Source: Bacteroidales bacterium (GTDB taxonomy: Bacteria; Bacteroidota; Bacteroidia; Bacteroidales; UBA1715). Taken from it: DNA of 7,227 nt. Every line of letters starts with the position of its first letter. Within the stretch, counting starts at the first letter, position 1. The DNA lies in contig JAISIO010000032.1 in the NCBI GenBank assembly GCA_031262005.1, forward strand, positions 1-7,227, given 5' to 3'. A model generated the notes under the pieces. The model was not told the origin of the DNA. It did not search any database and saw nothing but the letters and a program-made list of their open reading frames with translations. Made by a program: the position numbers and the translations under genes. Shown piece after piece: positions 1 to 6,219 of the stretch.

Positions 1-16
1 TTCGTTTATACGCACA

Positions 17-51
17 AAAAAAACCATTACACAATGTGCAATGGTTTTTTT
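17..51 (-). terminator. Rho-independent terminator of the tRNA-Phe gene
   Basis: An inverted repeat pairs 17-28 (seven A then CCATT) with 40-51 (AATGG then seven T). A short inner stem, 30-32 with 36-38, sits in the loop. Read on the minus strand it starts two bases past the tRNA 3' end and finishes in a U tract, the classic intrinsic terminator layout. Because the arms are flanked by A and T runs it would also work for plus-strand transcription coming from outside the window. Confidence 0.85.
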
Positions 52-52
52 G

Positions 53-125
53 TGGAAACGGGCGGGATCGAACCGCCGACACCAGGATTTTCAGTCCTGT
101 GCTCTACCGACTGAGCTACATTTCC
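53..125 (-). tRNA. tRNA-Phe (anticodon GAA)
   Basis: The minus strand folds into a complete 73-nt cloverleaf. The acceptor stem GGAAATG pairs with CGTTTCC (one T-G wobble) and the discriminator base is A at 53. The D-arm contains AGCTCAGTCGGTAGAGC. The anticodon stem CAGGA/TCCTG (95-99 with 83-87) closes the 7-nt loop CTGAAAA, giving anticodon GAA at 90-92, which decodes phenylalanine. The T-arm carries the conserved GGTTCGATCC core. The 3' CCA is not encoded (the bases after the discriminator read CAA), so it must be added by CCA nucleotidyltransferase. The gene has its own promoter element at 146-153 and the hairpin terminator at 17-51, so it is probably a single-gene transcription unit. 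Confidence 0.98.
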
Positions 126-145
126 GTGCTTCTAAAAATGCAGTG

Positions 146-153
146 CAAAAGTA
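146..153 (-). promoter_or_regulatory. Bacteroidota-type -7 promoter element for tRNA-Phe
   Basis: The minus strand reads TACTTTTG, a perfect match to the TAnnTTTG -7 consensus of the Bacteroidota primary sigma factor. It lies 20 bases upstream of the mature tRNA 5' end, which leaves a leader of roughly a dozen bases. No clear TTG/TTTG -33 element is found at the usual distance; the region there is T-rich (TTTT). Confidence 0.75.
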
Positions 154-218
154 CGTGTTTTTTTTTAGTAAAAAAATTTTTCAACATCTTTTTTCCGCTA
201 TTTCGTATGTTTTTTTGA

Positions 219-2522
219 TTAAAACCTAAAATTCCATGTTATGGAAGGAAGAATAGGAAACAATGTAACTTTCATCACCCGCAAACGGTCGGAATTGGGC
301 ACTTCATCAAAGTACAAGAAAAAAGCATTTTTGCGACTATACACATTGTAGATAGAGAAATTCCATTCCGATTCATATCGCTTGTGTTTTTTTGTGTAGG
401 TTACACTCACGTCCATTCGGTGATAATTGGGCATACGGTAGCCATTGCGTTCGGTAAAATAATATACTTGAAAATCTTCAATGGTATATTTACCCGCCGG
501 CAACGTAACCGCTTCACCGTTGGCAAAAATCCACGTGGCAGCGCATTGCCATTTTTCATTGATTTTGTACATTCCTACTACCGAAATACTATTACGGCGG
601 TCGTTGCGCACCGGAAACCACTGCGCCTTATTCAATTCATCGAATTTTTTTTGTGTTTTGCTGAGTGTATACGAAATCCAACCGGTAAAATCGCCGGTGC
701 TTTTCTTAGCAAACAATTCCAAACCGTAGGATTTTCCTACACCAAACAATAAATAGCTTTCAATATCGGGATTCAAAAAAACATTTGTTCCACTTTGATA
801 ATCAATTTGTTGTTCCAAATCCTTATAATATAATTCTGCCGAAAGTTCGTAACGGTTGTCGGCTAAATTCCGAAAATATCCAATGGAATATTGATTACAA
901 ATTTCGGGTTTTACGAGTGCCGTGCTTGGTATCCAATAATCTAAGGGCAACGAAACAGTAGACCCCTGAATCAAATGCACATACTGCTGCGTGCGCATGT
1001 AAGACGCTTTTATAGAATTTTCTTTATTAATTATGTAATTTGCCGATAGGCGCGGCTCAAACGCAGGATAGGTTTTTATAAATTCGCCTCTGCCGAATGC
1101 CACACTGTCTGTTTTTTGATGTTCGGCATTGTAGCCATACACCGAACCCAGTCCCATAGCAGAATAGGTTGAAATACGAAATCCGTAATTGAGTTTAATA
1201 TGTTCCGCCAAACTTTGGTCGTTGCTTATGTATATACCATTCTCCCACCCGTATTTTTTTTGAATCTCGAGTTTTATCATTGTCATTTCGGTATCCAAGG
1301 TACCCGGATTGAAGGTGTGAAACGTGCTTTCAAAACCAAATTTAAGCGAATTACGGGGATTAATGCGCCACGAAAAATGCTCTTTCACACAAAAATCGCT
1401 TACACCCGAAAGTAGTTTTGTTTTTTGTTCGTCCATTTCTACGGCAATTGTCGATTGAAAATTGCTGTATATAAAATACGAATTGAGGCTAAAATTTGAG
1501 TGAAACGTATGCGCCCAGCGTAACGAAGCTATGGTATTGCCCCAATAGATTCCTTGTTTATTTTGAAACATAAATTTATCGGTGCCAGTGTAGAGCGAAA
1601 GTGTTAAGCGATTTTTCGGATTGACACGATACGTTATTTTTCCGTTCATATCGTAGAAAAACAGTTTGGTTTTGCGCAAGTCCTCTTGACGCGAGAGTTT
1701 CAAAAACATATCGGCGTATGAGCGTCGCCCCGAAACAATAAACGATGCTTTATCTTTCGCAATTGGTCCTTCCACCGTCAATCGCGATGAAATTGTGCCA
1801 ATTCCGCCATTGACATGAAACGCCTTCAAATCGCCCTCACGCAGCGAAACATCGAGTACGCTCGAAAGCCTACCCCCATATTCCGGCGGCATAGAACCTT
1901 TGTACAATTTCAAATCGGCTATGGCATCGCCATTGAAAATCGAAAAAAATCCCATAACGTGCGATGCATTATAAACTGCCGCATTATCGAGCAACACCAG
2001 ATTTTGATCGGCACCACCACCTCGCACATTGAAACCACTATTGCCCTCCCCTGCACTTTGCACACCGGGCAGCAATTGTATGGTTTTCAATATATCATTT
2101 TCGCCGAATATAACCGGTATGGTTTTTATGTCTCTCATTTGCAGCGTTTGTGCACCAATTTCGGTAGAAACCACATTGTAATTCGGGGCAACCGAAGACA
2201 CTACGATTCGTTCCAACTGAGACGCCTGTGGTTGCAATAAAAATGTGCGTGTGGTATTGCGCATAAGTTTCACAGTTTCTCGAATTTCGGTAAAGCCGAA
2301 ATATGAAATCACCAATGTATAATCGCCTTTGGGAAGTTGCATCGAAAAAAAACCGTTTGCATCGGTCATTGCACCGTTATTAGCTCCGGCAATGGCAACC
2401 GTTGCTCCCACAAGAAATTCTTGTGTTTGTTTATCCTTCACATAACCGCTAATCCGCAATTCTTGTGCTTGAAGCATTGTAAAAAGGGAAAGCAGTAGTA
2501 GTATTGTGATTGATTTTCTCAT
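219..2522 (-). CDS. TonB-dependent outer-membrane receptor with carboxypeptidase-like regulatory domain
   Basis: A 767-residue outer-membrane transporter expected to import a ligand using TonB/ExbBD energy. A Sec signal peptide (MRKSITILLLLSLF..., cleavage near A19) is followed by a carboxypeptidase-regulatory-like beta-sandwich at about 24-100 (ISGYVKDKQTQEFLVGATV, then TDANGFFSMQLPKGDYTLVISYFGF). A weak TonB-box-like stretch (LERIVVSS) lies near 103-110. The plug domain, about 125-230, shows the motifs ILKTIQLLPGVQS, GFNVRGGGADQNLVLLDN and LYKGSMPPEYGGRLSSVLDV. The rest, about 235-767, is beta-barrel, ending in aromatic FRF as outer-membrane barrels usually do. There is no N-terminal STN domain, so no sign of sigma/anti-sigma signalling, and it is shorter than SusC-type receptors, which are usually about 1000 residues. 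The start ATG lies 27 bp after the DUF4249 stop, so the two are probably cotranscribed. The substrate cannot be read from the sequence. No strong terminator lies between its stop and the tRNA promoter. Confidence 0.95.
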   Translation of the reverse strand: MRKSITILLLLSLFTMLQAQELRISGYVKDKQTQEFLVGATVAIAGANNGAMTDANGFFSMQLPKGDYTLVISYFGFTEIRETVKLMRNTTRTFLLQPQASQLERIVVSSVAPNYNVVSTEIGAQTLQMRDIKTIPVIFGENDILKTIQLLPGVQSAGEGNSGFNVRGGGADQNLVLLDNAAVYNASHVMGFFSIFNGDAIADLKLYKGSMPPEYGGRLSSVLDVSLREGDLKAFHVNGGIGTISSRLTVEGPIAKDKASFIVSGRRSYADMFLKLSRQEDLRKTKLFFYDMNGKITYRVNPKNRLTLSLYTGTDKFMFQNKQGIYWGNTIASLRWAHTFHSNFSLNSYFIYSNFQSTIAVEMDEQKTKLLSGVSDFCVKEHFSWRINPRNSLKFGFESTFHTFNPGTLDTEMTMIKLEIQKKYGWENGIYISNDQSLAEHIKLNYGFRISTYSAMGLGSVYGYNAEHQKTDSVAFGRGEFIKTYPAFEPRLSANYIINKENSIKASYMRTQQYVHLIQGSTVSLPLDYWIPSTALVKPEICNQYSIGYFRNLADNRYELSAELYYKDLEQQIDYQSGTNVFLNPDIESYLLFGVGKSYGLELFAKKSTGDFTGWISYTLSKTQKKFDELNKAQWFPVRNDRRNSISVVGMYKINEKWQCAATWIFANGEAVTLPAGKYTIEDFQVYYFTERNGYRMPNYHRMDVSVTYTKKHKRYESEWNFSIYNVYSRKNAFFLYFDEVPNSDRLRVMKVTLFPILPSITWNFRF

Positions 2523-2549
2523 GTATTGGTATTCATCGGTTGCGTTCGA

Positions 2550-3401
2550 TTACTGTTGAAATACCCCCCTATTTGTAACAGTTGAATATATGCGAAATCC
2601 CCGTCTATCACCGGAAAAAGCGGTAAAATGCCCCAACACTCCACCCGAGAAATTCGATTGGGGATTGTCGGGCAACGAAAAAGCACCGCCTGCTTGCATG
2701 GCTGCCTGCATGGTAGTGTAAAATTGGTATGCCGCCCTATCGAACGAACGTAATTCAACAACAACAGTATCGCCTTCGTAAACGTTACTCCACGGGGTGT
2801 AGTGTAGCGTATCGGCAGTGAAATACGTATCGTCCAACACCGTCAAATCATTGCGTCGAACGAGGGTATCGTTGCGATACATAAGCAAACGATAAAAGTT
2901 TGTTTCATGCTGAGGGTCTAAAAACGAAAGTGTTACATTGAACGTAGTGTCGCCGTATTGAATCATGGGAAATAGTGGATTGTGCGTAAGTTTCTCGTAT
3001 TTCACTTCGGTAAATGATACTTTGCGAGGCATATACGACACAGCAGTATATGTTTTCCCTTCTACTTCCACCAAAAGTTCGTAGTAAGTATCGTCCGGAA
3101 ATTCGGCGCAGGCAACATACCGTCCGGCACTTTGTGCCACAAGCGGTAATTCTATGGAATTGTAACGCAGTGTAATTACCGCATCTTCCACCGGCGGATT
3201 GTGTGCGTTACCCAGAAAGTCAACCGTTTTCGATATTTGCACCGTAATAGAATCATTCATGGCATTACATTCAGCATCAATTACCAAGAGCGGCTGCGAA
3301 ACAGGCAATTCAAAATTCTTCATTTCTTCTTCACAAGAAGCAGCAAAATAGATAATACACAATCCTACAACAAAATGAAAGTACCGTAATATAATGTTCA
3401 T
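2550..3401 (-). CDS. DUF4249-family outer-membrane lipoprotein
   Basis: A 283-residue predicted lipoprotein. The start is taken at the ATG at 3401 because it places a proper lipoprotein signal first: MNIILRYFHFVVGLCIIYFAAS, then lipobox Cys23. A longer in-frame reading up to 3500 would put 33 unsuitable residues before that signal and run into the preceding gene. Cys23 is followed directly by EEE, resembling the acidic lipoprotein export signal that sends Bacteroidota lipoproteins to the cell surface. The mature part is beta-rich (for example VEDAVITLRYNSIELPLV). It ends with the motif DNPQSNFSGGVLGHFTAFS (about 245-263), which I recognise as the DUF4249 C-terminal signature. Members of this family sit beside TonB-dependent receptors, and their biochemical role is not established. 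Here it lies just upstream of the receptor gene, suggesting a surface-exposed partner of the transporter. No Shine-Dalgarno sequence is visible; the upstream region is A-rich. Confidence 0.9.
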   Translation of the reverse strand: MNIILRYFHFVVGLCIIYFAASCEEEMKNFELPVSQPLLVIDAECNAMNDSITVQISKTVDFLGNAHNPPVEDAVITLRYNSIELPLVAQSAGRYVACAEFPDDTYYELLVEVEGKTYTAVSYMPRKVSFTEVKYEKLTHNPLFPMIQYGDTTFNVTLSFLDPQHETNFYRLLMYRNDTLVRRNDLTVLDDTYFTADTLHYTPWSNVYEGDTVVVELRSFDRAAYQFYTTMQAAMQAGGAFSLPDNPQSNFSGGVLGHFTAFSGDRRGFRIYSTVTNRGVFQQ

Positions 3402-3438
3402 TGGTTTTGTATTATCTTTCTTGTTATCAGCTACCGAA

Positions 3439-4203
3439 TTACCATTTTTTAGGTGCAAAACTCTCCCATGCAGAGGGACTCCAAGAAGGAGATACCGCAT
3501 CTATAAACTTCATAAGAACTAACTTATTATCTTCATCTTCATCTAATATGCTCCCCAAATGAAATTGTAAACCTATCAAAAACGGATAATGAGGTATATA
3601 GATACCATTTATTACACCTTTGGCATCGTGTGCCATATCTATTAAATAGTCGCCCAATTTTCCAATTCTTTGATTATGAGATGAATTAACCGAAAGAATG
3701 CGTCGTTTGTACCAATACATAAGCGGTGTTCGAGGCGCTATCTCTATTTCATTGCATAGAGAATGGTCTTTATCGTAATCAATATGATTTGTTGCGGCAT
3801 TCCTATGCTGATGAATATCGGCAGCAAGCGTACCACCCAAGGCAACATTGATTACGTGCATACCCCGACCAATTCCCAAAATTGGTTTTCTTCCAATATA
3901 AGCATGCGCAAAACATTGAAATTCAATTTCATCTTTCAATGTATCACAGTCTTTAAAATCATTTTCATTCCATGTATCTGAATATCGTTGCGGATGCACA
4001 TCGCCCCCCTCTATCAAAAGTAAGCCATCGTAGTTATTCAAATATTCTTGTAAAATTTTCGGCGTTATTCCCATAGTAGGCACAATAACAGGTACAATCC
4101 CATATTGCATCAAAAGCTTAGGATATACCTCGGGTACCCACTGTACGGTTTTTCCTTCACACTGCATGCGACTGCTTACAATAAGAACTCTTTTTGGTTT
4201 CAT
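3439..4203 (-). CDS. Peptidase C26/PuuD-like class I glutamine amidotransferase homologue, probably catalytically dead
   Basis: A 254-residue cytoplasmic protein with no signal peptide, about the normal length for gamma-glutamyl-gamma-aminobutyrate hydrolases, which cleave gamma-glutamyl bonds with a Cys-His-Glu triad. Family landmarks are in order: YDGLLLIEGGDVHPQRY (59-74), KPILGIGRGMHVINVALGG (106-124), VNSSHNQRIGKLG (172-184) and LIGLQFHLGS (209-218). The nucleophile elbow, normally GICRG, reads GIGRG: residue 112 is Gly (GGT at 3868-3870), one base from TGT. The catalytic His215 is kept, but HPE has become HLG, so the Glu is lost too. The reading frame is clean and the other motifs are kept, which argues for a maintained pseudoenzyme (binding, sensing or scaffold) rather than fresh decay. 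The gene is AT-rich (about 35% GC over seven 60-base lines counted by hand) compared with roughly 40-55% in neighbour lines. The C-terminal tail (about 238-254) has three Trp. The stop is 37 bp before the DUF4249 start. Confidence 0.92.
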   Translation of the reverse strand: MKPKRVLIVSSRMQCEGKTVQWVPEVYPKLLMQYGIVPVIVPTMGITPKILQEYLNNYDGLLLIEGGDVHPQRYSDTWNENDFKDCDTLKDEIEFQCFAHAYIGRKPILGIGRGMHVINVALGGTLAADIHQHRNAATNHIDYDKDHSLCNEIEIAPRTPLMYWYKRRILSVNSSHNQRIGKLGDYLIDMAHDAKGVINGIYIPHYPFLIGLQFHLGSILDEDEDNKLVLMKFIDAVSPSWSPSAWESFAPKKW

Positions 4204-4327
4204 GGTGCCAACATATTATTTCTTTTCAATAAGCAAAATATCACACATCAATACAATTACGTACTCATTACTTTCATTGTGTATCTGTCTGCTTTGATTT
4301 GATTGGTTTGTAGTTATGATCGATTGT

Positions 4328-6052
4328 TTATCGCATAATAGGGTTATACAAATTAACCGGCGAAGTTGCTGTTGCTTTTATTTCGCCCATCAACAAGCGA
4401 GCTGCAGCCCGTTGCATAAATTCATCGCTACTATATGCGTTCATTAACAATGGTGTGGTTTTCAAATAGAAGGTGTTATAATACGGATTACTGAAAGAAA
4501 TTGAAATAACTTTGTCTTTCGGCAAATCTTTAATAGTCCACAAAGCGTATGCTTCGCGGTCTTTCAAAAGCGGAGAACCAAGTGGGTCTAAATATTTATT
4601 TTCAAAACACACTATAAATTTATCGTACGGCATAACCGCAGTATCCCATTTCCAGCCCCATTCGTCGCGATGAATATTGTGTTCCAAACGCACCTCATCA
4701 AAACCACGTTCCAACAGTTCATTTTTCAGAATTTGGAATGTTCCTGAGTGGTTTTTATGGCTAATATTTATAAGCATTATTCGTTTCACACTTGCCGTAT
4801 CAAGTGGAATTACATTGCCTTTGTCTTGAATGAGCGTTATTGCCTCATTGGCAAGTTGCGTCATTGTCGTCTGCACAAATTCTGCGTGATTTTCGGGGAG
4901 CGGCGTTGTGATTGATGTTTTTTTCTCAAGCAAATCGTATTTTTCGCGCAAAGCCCAAATTCGCTCCACCGCATCGTCCAAACGACTCATGGGAATTTCG
5001 CCGCGATTGATTCGTGCTTCCACAGTGTCCATATATGCAAGATCTGGCCACAAAATCATATCGGCACCGGCAACAAAGCATTGCACCGCGGCTTCGAGAT
5101 AACTATCGTAGTAACCCGATACGCCCCCCATATTCATGGCATCGGAAATTACGACTCCTTTGTAGCCCATTTCCTGTTTCAAAAGTTTGGTCATAATGTC
5201 TTTTGAAAGCGTAGCCGGTGGCAACACTCCATTGATGGCATCGTTCTGATAAGCAGGAAATTGTATATGACCTACCATAATTGATGGTATTTCTTGGTCA
5301 ATCATGGTTTGGAATACCTTACCGAATGTTTTTTTCCATTCGTTAAGCGAAAGATTATTTGCCGAAGTCATTTCATGCTGGTCGCAAATGGTGGCACCAT
5401 CACCCGGAAAGTGTTTTATGGTTGCAATTACACCGTGTTCGCGCATAGCACGAGTTTGTGCTTGCAGAATAGGAATTGTGCGCTCGGCATTGTCGGAAAT
5501 TGCACGTTCAATTACCAACGGGTGTAAAGGATTCATATTCAAGTCGGCTACCGGATTGAGCAACCAATTAAAGCCCATAGCTCGCACCTCTTGCGACATT
5601 ATTTGGCTGTAATCATACGCCAAATCGGTGTTTTGCGCAGCTCCGAGTGCCATTTCTGCCGGTAGTTTTGTTGCACTGGTATAGCCATAGCCCGCTCCAC
5701 GCTCAAAATCTTCGCTAAAAAACAGCGGACGCGGCGATGCCGAGTCGTATATTTTCATAAGGTTCGGAATGAAATCGGTGTTCAAATTGGCAGGTTTTTC
5801 GGGCCACGTAAAATTCCATTGCGCCATAAAGAATGCGCCGATTGGGTATTTTTCAAAGAATACTTCCAACGAATCGCCGCCTATTTTCATGTGCTCTTGG
5901 TATGTGGCTTGCACCATCATAGTTTGCCCAATTTTTTCACGCAACGATAATTTTTTCCAATCGGTATTTTTTGCTATTGGTTCTTTCGTTTGTTTGCACG
6001 CTGTGTGCGAAAGTAATAAGGCAATACCTGCCACATAGAATATTCTATTCAT
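4328..6052 (-). CDS. Glycoside hydrolase family 3 lipoprotein, NagZ-like (predicted beta-N-acetylhexosaminidase)
   Basis: A 574-residue exported enzyme predicted to remove terminal beta-linked N-acetylglucosamine (or another beta-sugar) from glycans. The start at ATG 6052 is chosen because it opens a lipoprotein signal (MNRIFYVAGIALLLSHTA, Cys19). A longer TTG-started reading would begin inside the promoter element. The residues after Cys19 (KQTKEP) lack an acidic surface-export signal, so a periplasm-facing location is favoured. The GH3 TIM barrel covers about 31-375: LREKIGQTMM, FFSEDFERGAGYGYTSATKLPAEMALG, then KHFPGDG (213-219) followed by DQH (224-226), the Asp-His acid/base pair of NagZ-type enzymes. 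The nucleophile is Asp304 in GVVISDAMNMGG. A C-terminal alpha/beta domain spans about 395-560. KHFPGDG...DQH differs from the textbook NagZ KHFPGHG...DSH, so the exact substrate is uncertain. The gene has its own promoter; the next gene downstream on this strand starts after 124 bp, so read-through is possible but unproven. Confidence 0.92.
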   Translation of the reverse strand: MNRIFYVAGIALLLSHTACKQTKEPIAKNTDWKKLSLREKIGQTMMVQATYQEHMKIGGDSLEVFFEKYPIGAFFMAQWNFTWPEKPANLNTDFIPNLMKIYDSASPRPLFFSEDFERGAGYGYTSATKLPAEMALGAAQNTDLAYDYSQIMSQEVRAMGFNWLLNPVADLNMNPLHPLVIERAISDNAERTIPILQAQTRAMREHGVIATIKHFPGDGATICDQHEMTSANNLSLNEWKKTFGKVFQTMIDQEIPSIMVGHIQFPAYQNDAINGVLPPATLSKDIMTKLLKQEMGYKGVVISDAMNMGGVSGYYDSYLEAAVQCFVAGADMILWPDLAYMDTVEARINRGEIPMSRLDDAVERIWALREKYDLLEKKTSITTPLPENHAEFVQTTMTQLANEAITLIQDKGNVIPLDTASVKRIMLINISHKNHSGTFQILKNELLERGFDEVRLEHNIHRDEWGWKWDTAVMPYDKFIVCFENKYLDPLGSPLLKDREAYALWTIKDLPKDKVISISFSNPYYNTFYLKTTPLLMNAYSSDEFMQRAAARLLMGEIKATATSPVNLYNPIMR

Positions 6053-6091
6053 GTGTATACTTTTTACAGTTTTTATAACGTTATTCGACCG

Positions 6092-6099
6092 CAAAAGTA
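6092..6099 (-). promoter_or_regulatory. Bacteroidota-type -7 element for the GH3 gene
   Basis: The minus strand reads TACTTTTG, a perfect TAnnTTTG match and the same octamer as before the tRNA. It lies 39 bases upstream of the chosen ATG (6052), giving an expected leader of about 30 nt. Its position over the alternative TTG start at 6094 supports the shorter GH3 protein. No convincing -33 TTTG was found. Confidence 0.65.
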
Positions 6100-6112
6100 C
6101 ACTTTATATTGT

Positions 6113-6163
6113 ATAATAAATCATTGTTGATTAAGAAAAAAAATAATAATCCATTGTTAGTTA
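6113..6163. repeat. Imperfect 21-nt direct repeat in the divergent promoter region
   Basis: Copy one is 6113-6133 (ATAATAAATCATTGTTGATT plus A) and copy two is 6143-6163 (ATAATAATCCATTGTTAGTT plus A). They match at 17 of 21 positions with starts exactly 30 bp apart, about three helical turns. The shared core is CATTGTT, and a partial third copy (TATTGTT) lies at 6188-6194, touching the plus-strand -7 element. The placement between two outward-facing promoters suits a regulator binding site, but the region is AT-rich and chance duplication is possible. Confidence 0.4.
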
Positions 6164-6194
6164 CAAAATTTATAGGCGTATAGCAATTATTGTT

Positions 6195-6202
6195 TACTTT
6201 TG
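6195..6202 (+). promoter_or_regulatory. Bacteroidota-type -7 element for the beta-propeller lipoprotein gene
   Basis: TACTTTTG on the plus strand perfectly matches TAnnTTTG and lies 17 bases before the ATG at 6220, so the leader would be only about 10 nt. No Shine-Dalgarno sequence follows. No clear -33 TTTG is seen upstream. It supports the start at 6220 over the TTG at 6190, which lies upstream of the element. Confidence 0.6.
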
Positions 6203-6219
6203 TAAAAATAATCGGGTTT

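Noticed and set aside
53..125. tRNA-Phe as an integration site for a mobile element.
   Set aside because: No integrase, no direct repeat of the tRNA 3' end and no mobile genes are visible in the window.
126..218. A/T homopolymer runs after the receptor gene as an intrinsic terminator.
   Set aside because: Only A-T pairing (A7T5) with no GC stem; too weak to call.
384..752. A 122-codon plus-strand reading frame.
   Set aside because: Antisense to the receptor barrel; no signal, motif or promoter.
1815..2240. A 141-codon plus-strand reading frame.
   Set aside because: It is antisense to the receptor plug domain, which is strongly conserved in its own frame; composition looks like a shadow.
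3402..3500. N-terminal extension of the DUF4249 reading frame up to 3500, overlapping the C26-like gene.
   Set aside because: The extension puts 33 non-signal residues before a clear lipoprotein signal peptide; the ATG at 3401 gives a normal lipoprotein.
4245..4283. Possible operator dyad upstream of the C26-like gene (ATACAAT against ATTGTGTAT).
   Set aside because: Arms are unequal and the loop long; in an AT-rich spacer this is weak evidence.
4321..4333. Small inverted repeat (CGAT, loop, ATCG) at the GH3 stop codon as a terminator.
   Set aside because: Only a 4-bp stem and no U tract follows on the minus strand.
6053..6094. Longer GH3 start at a TTG codon at 6094.
   Set aside because: It would begin inside the TACTTTTG promoter element and hide the lipoprotein signal that starts at 6052.
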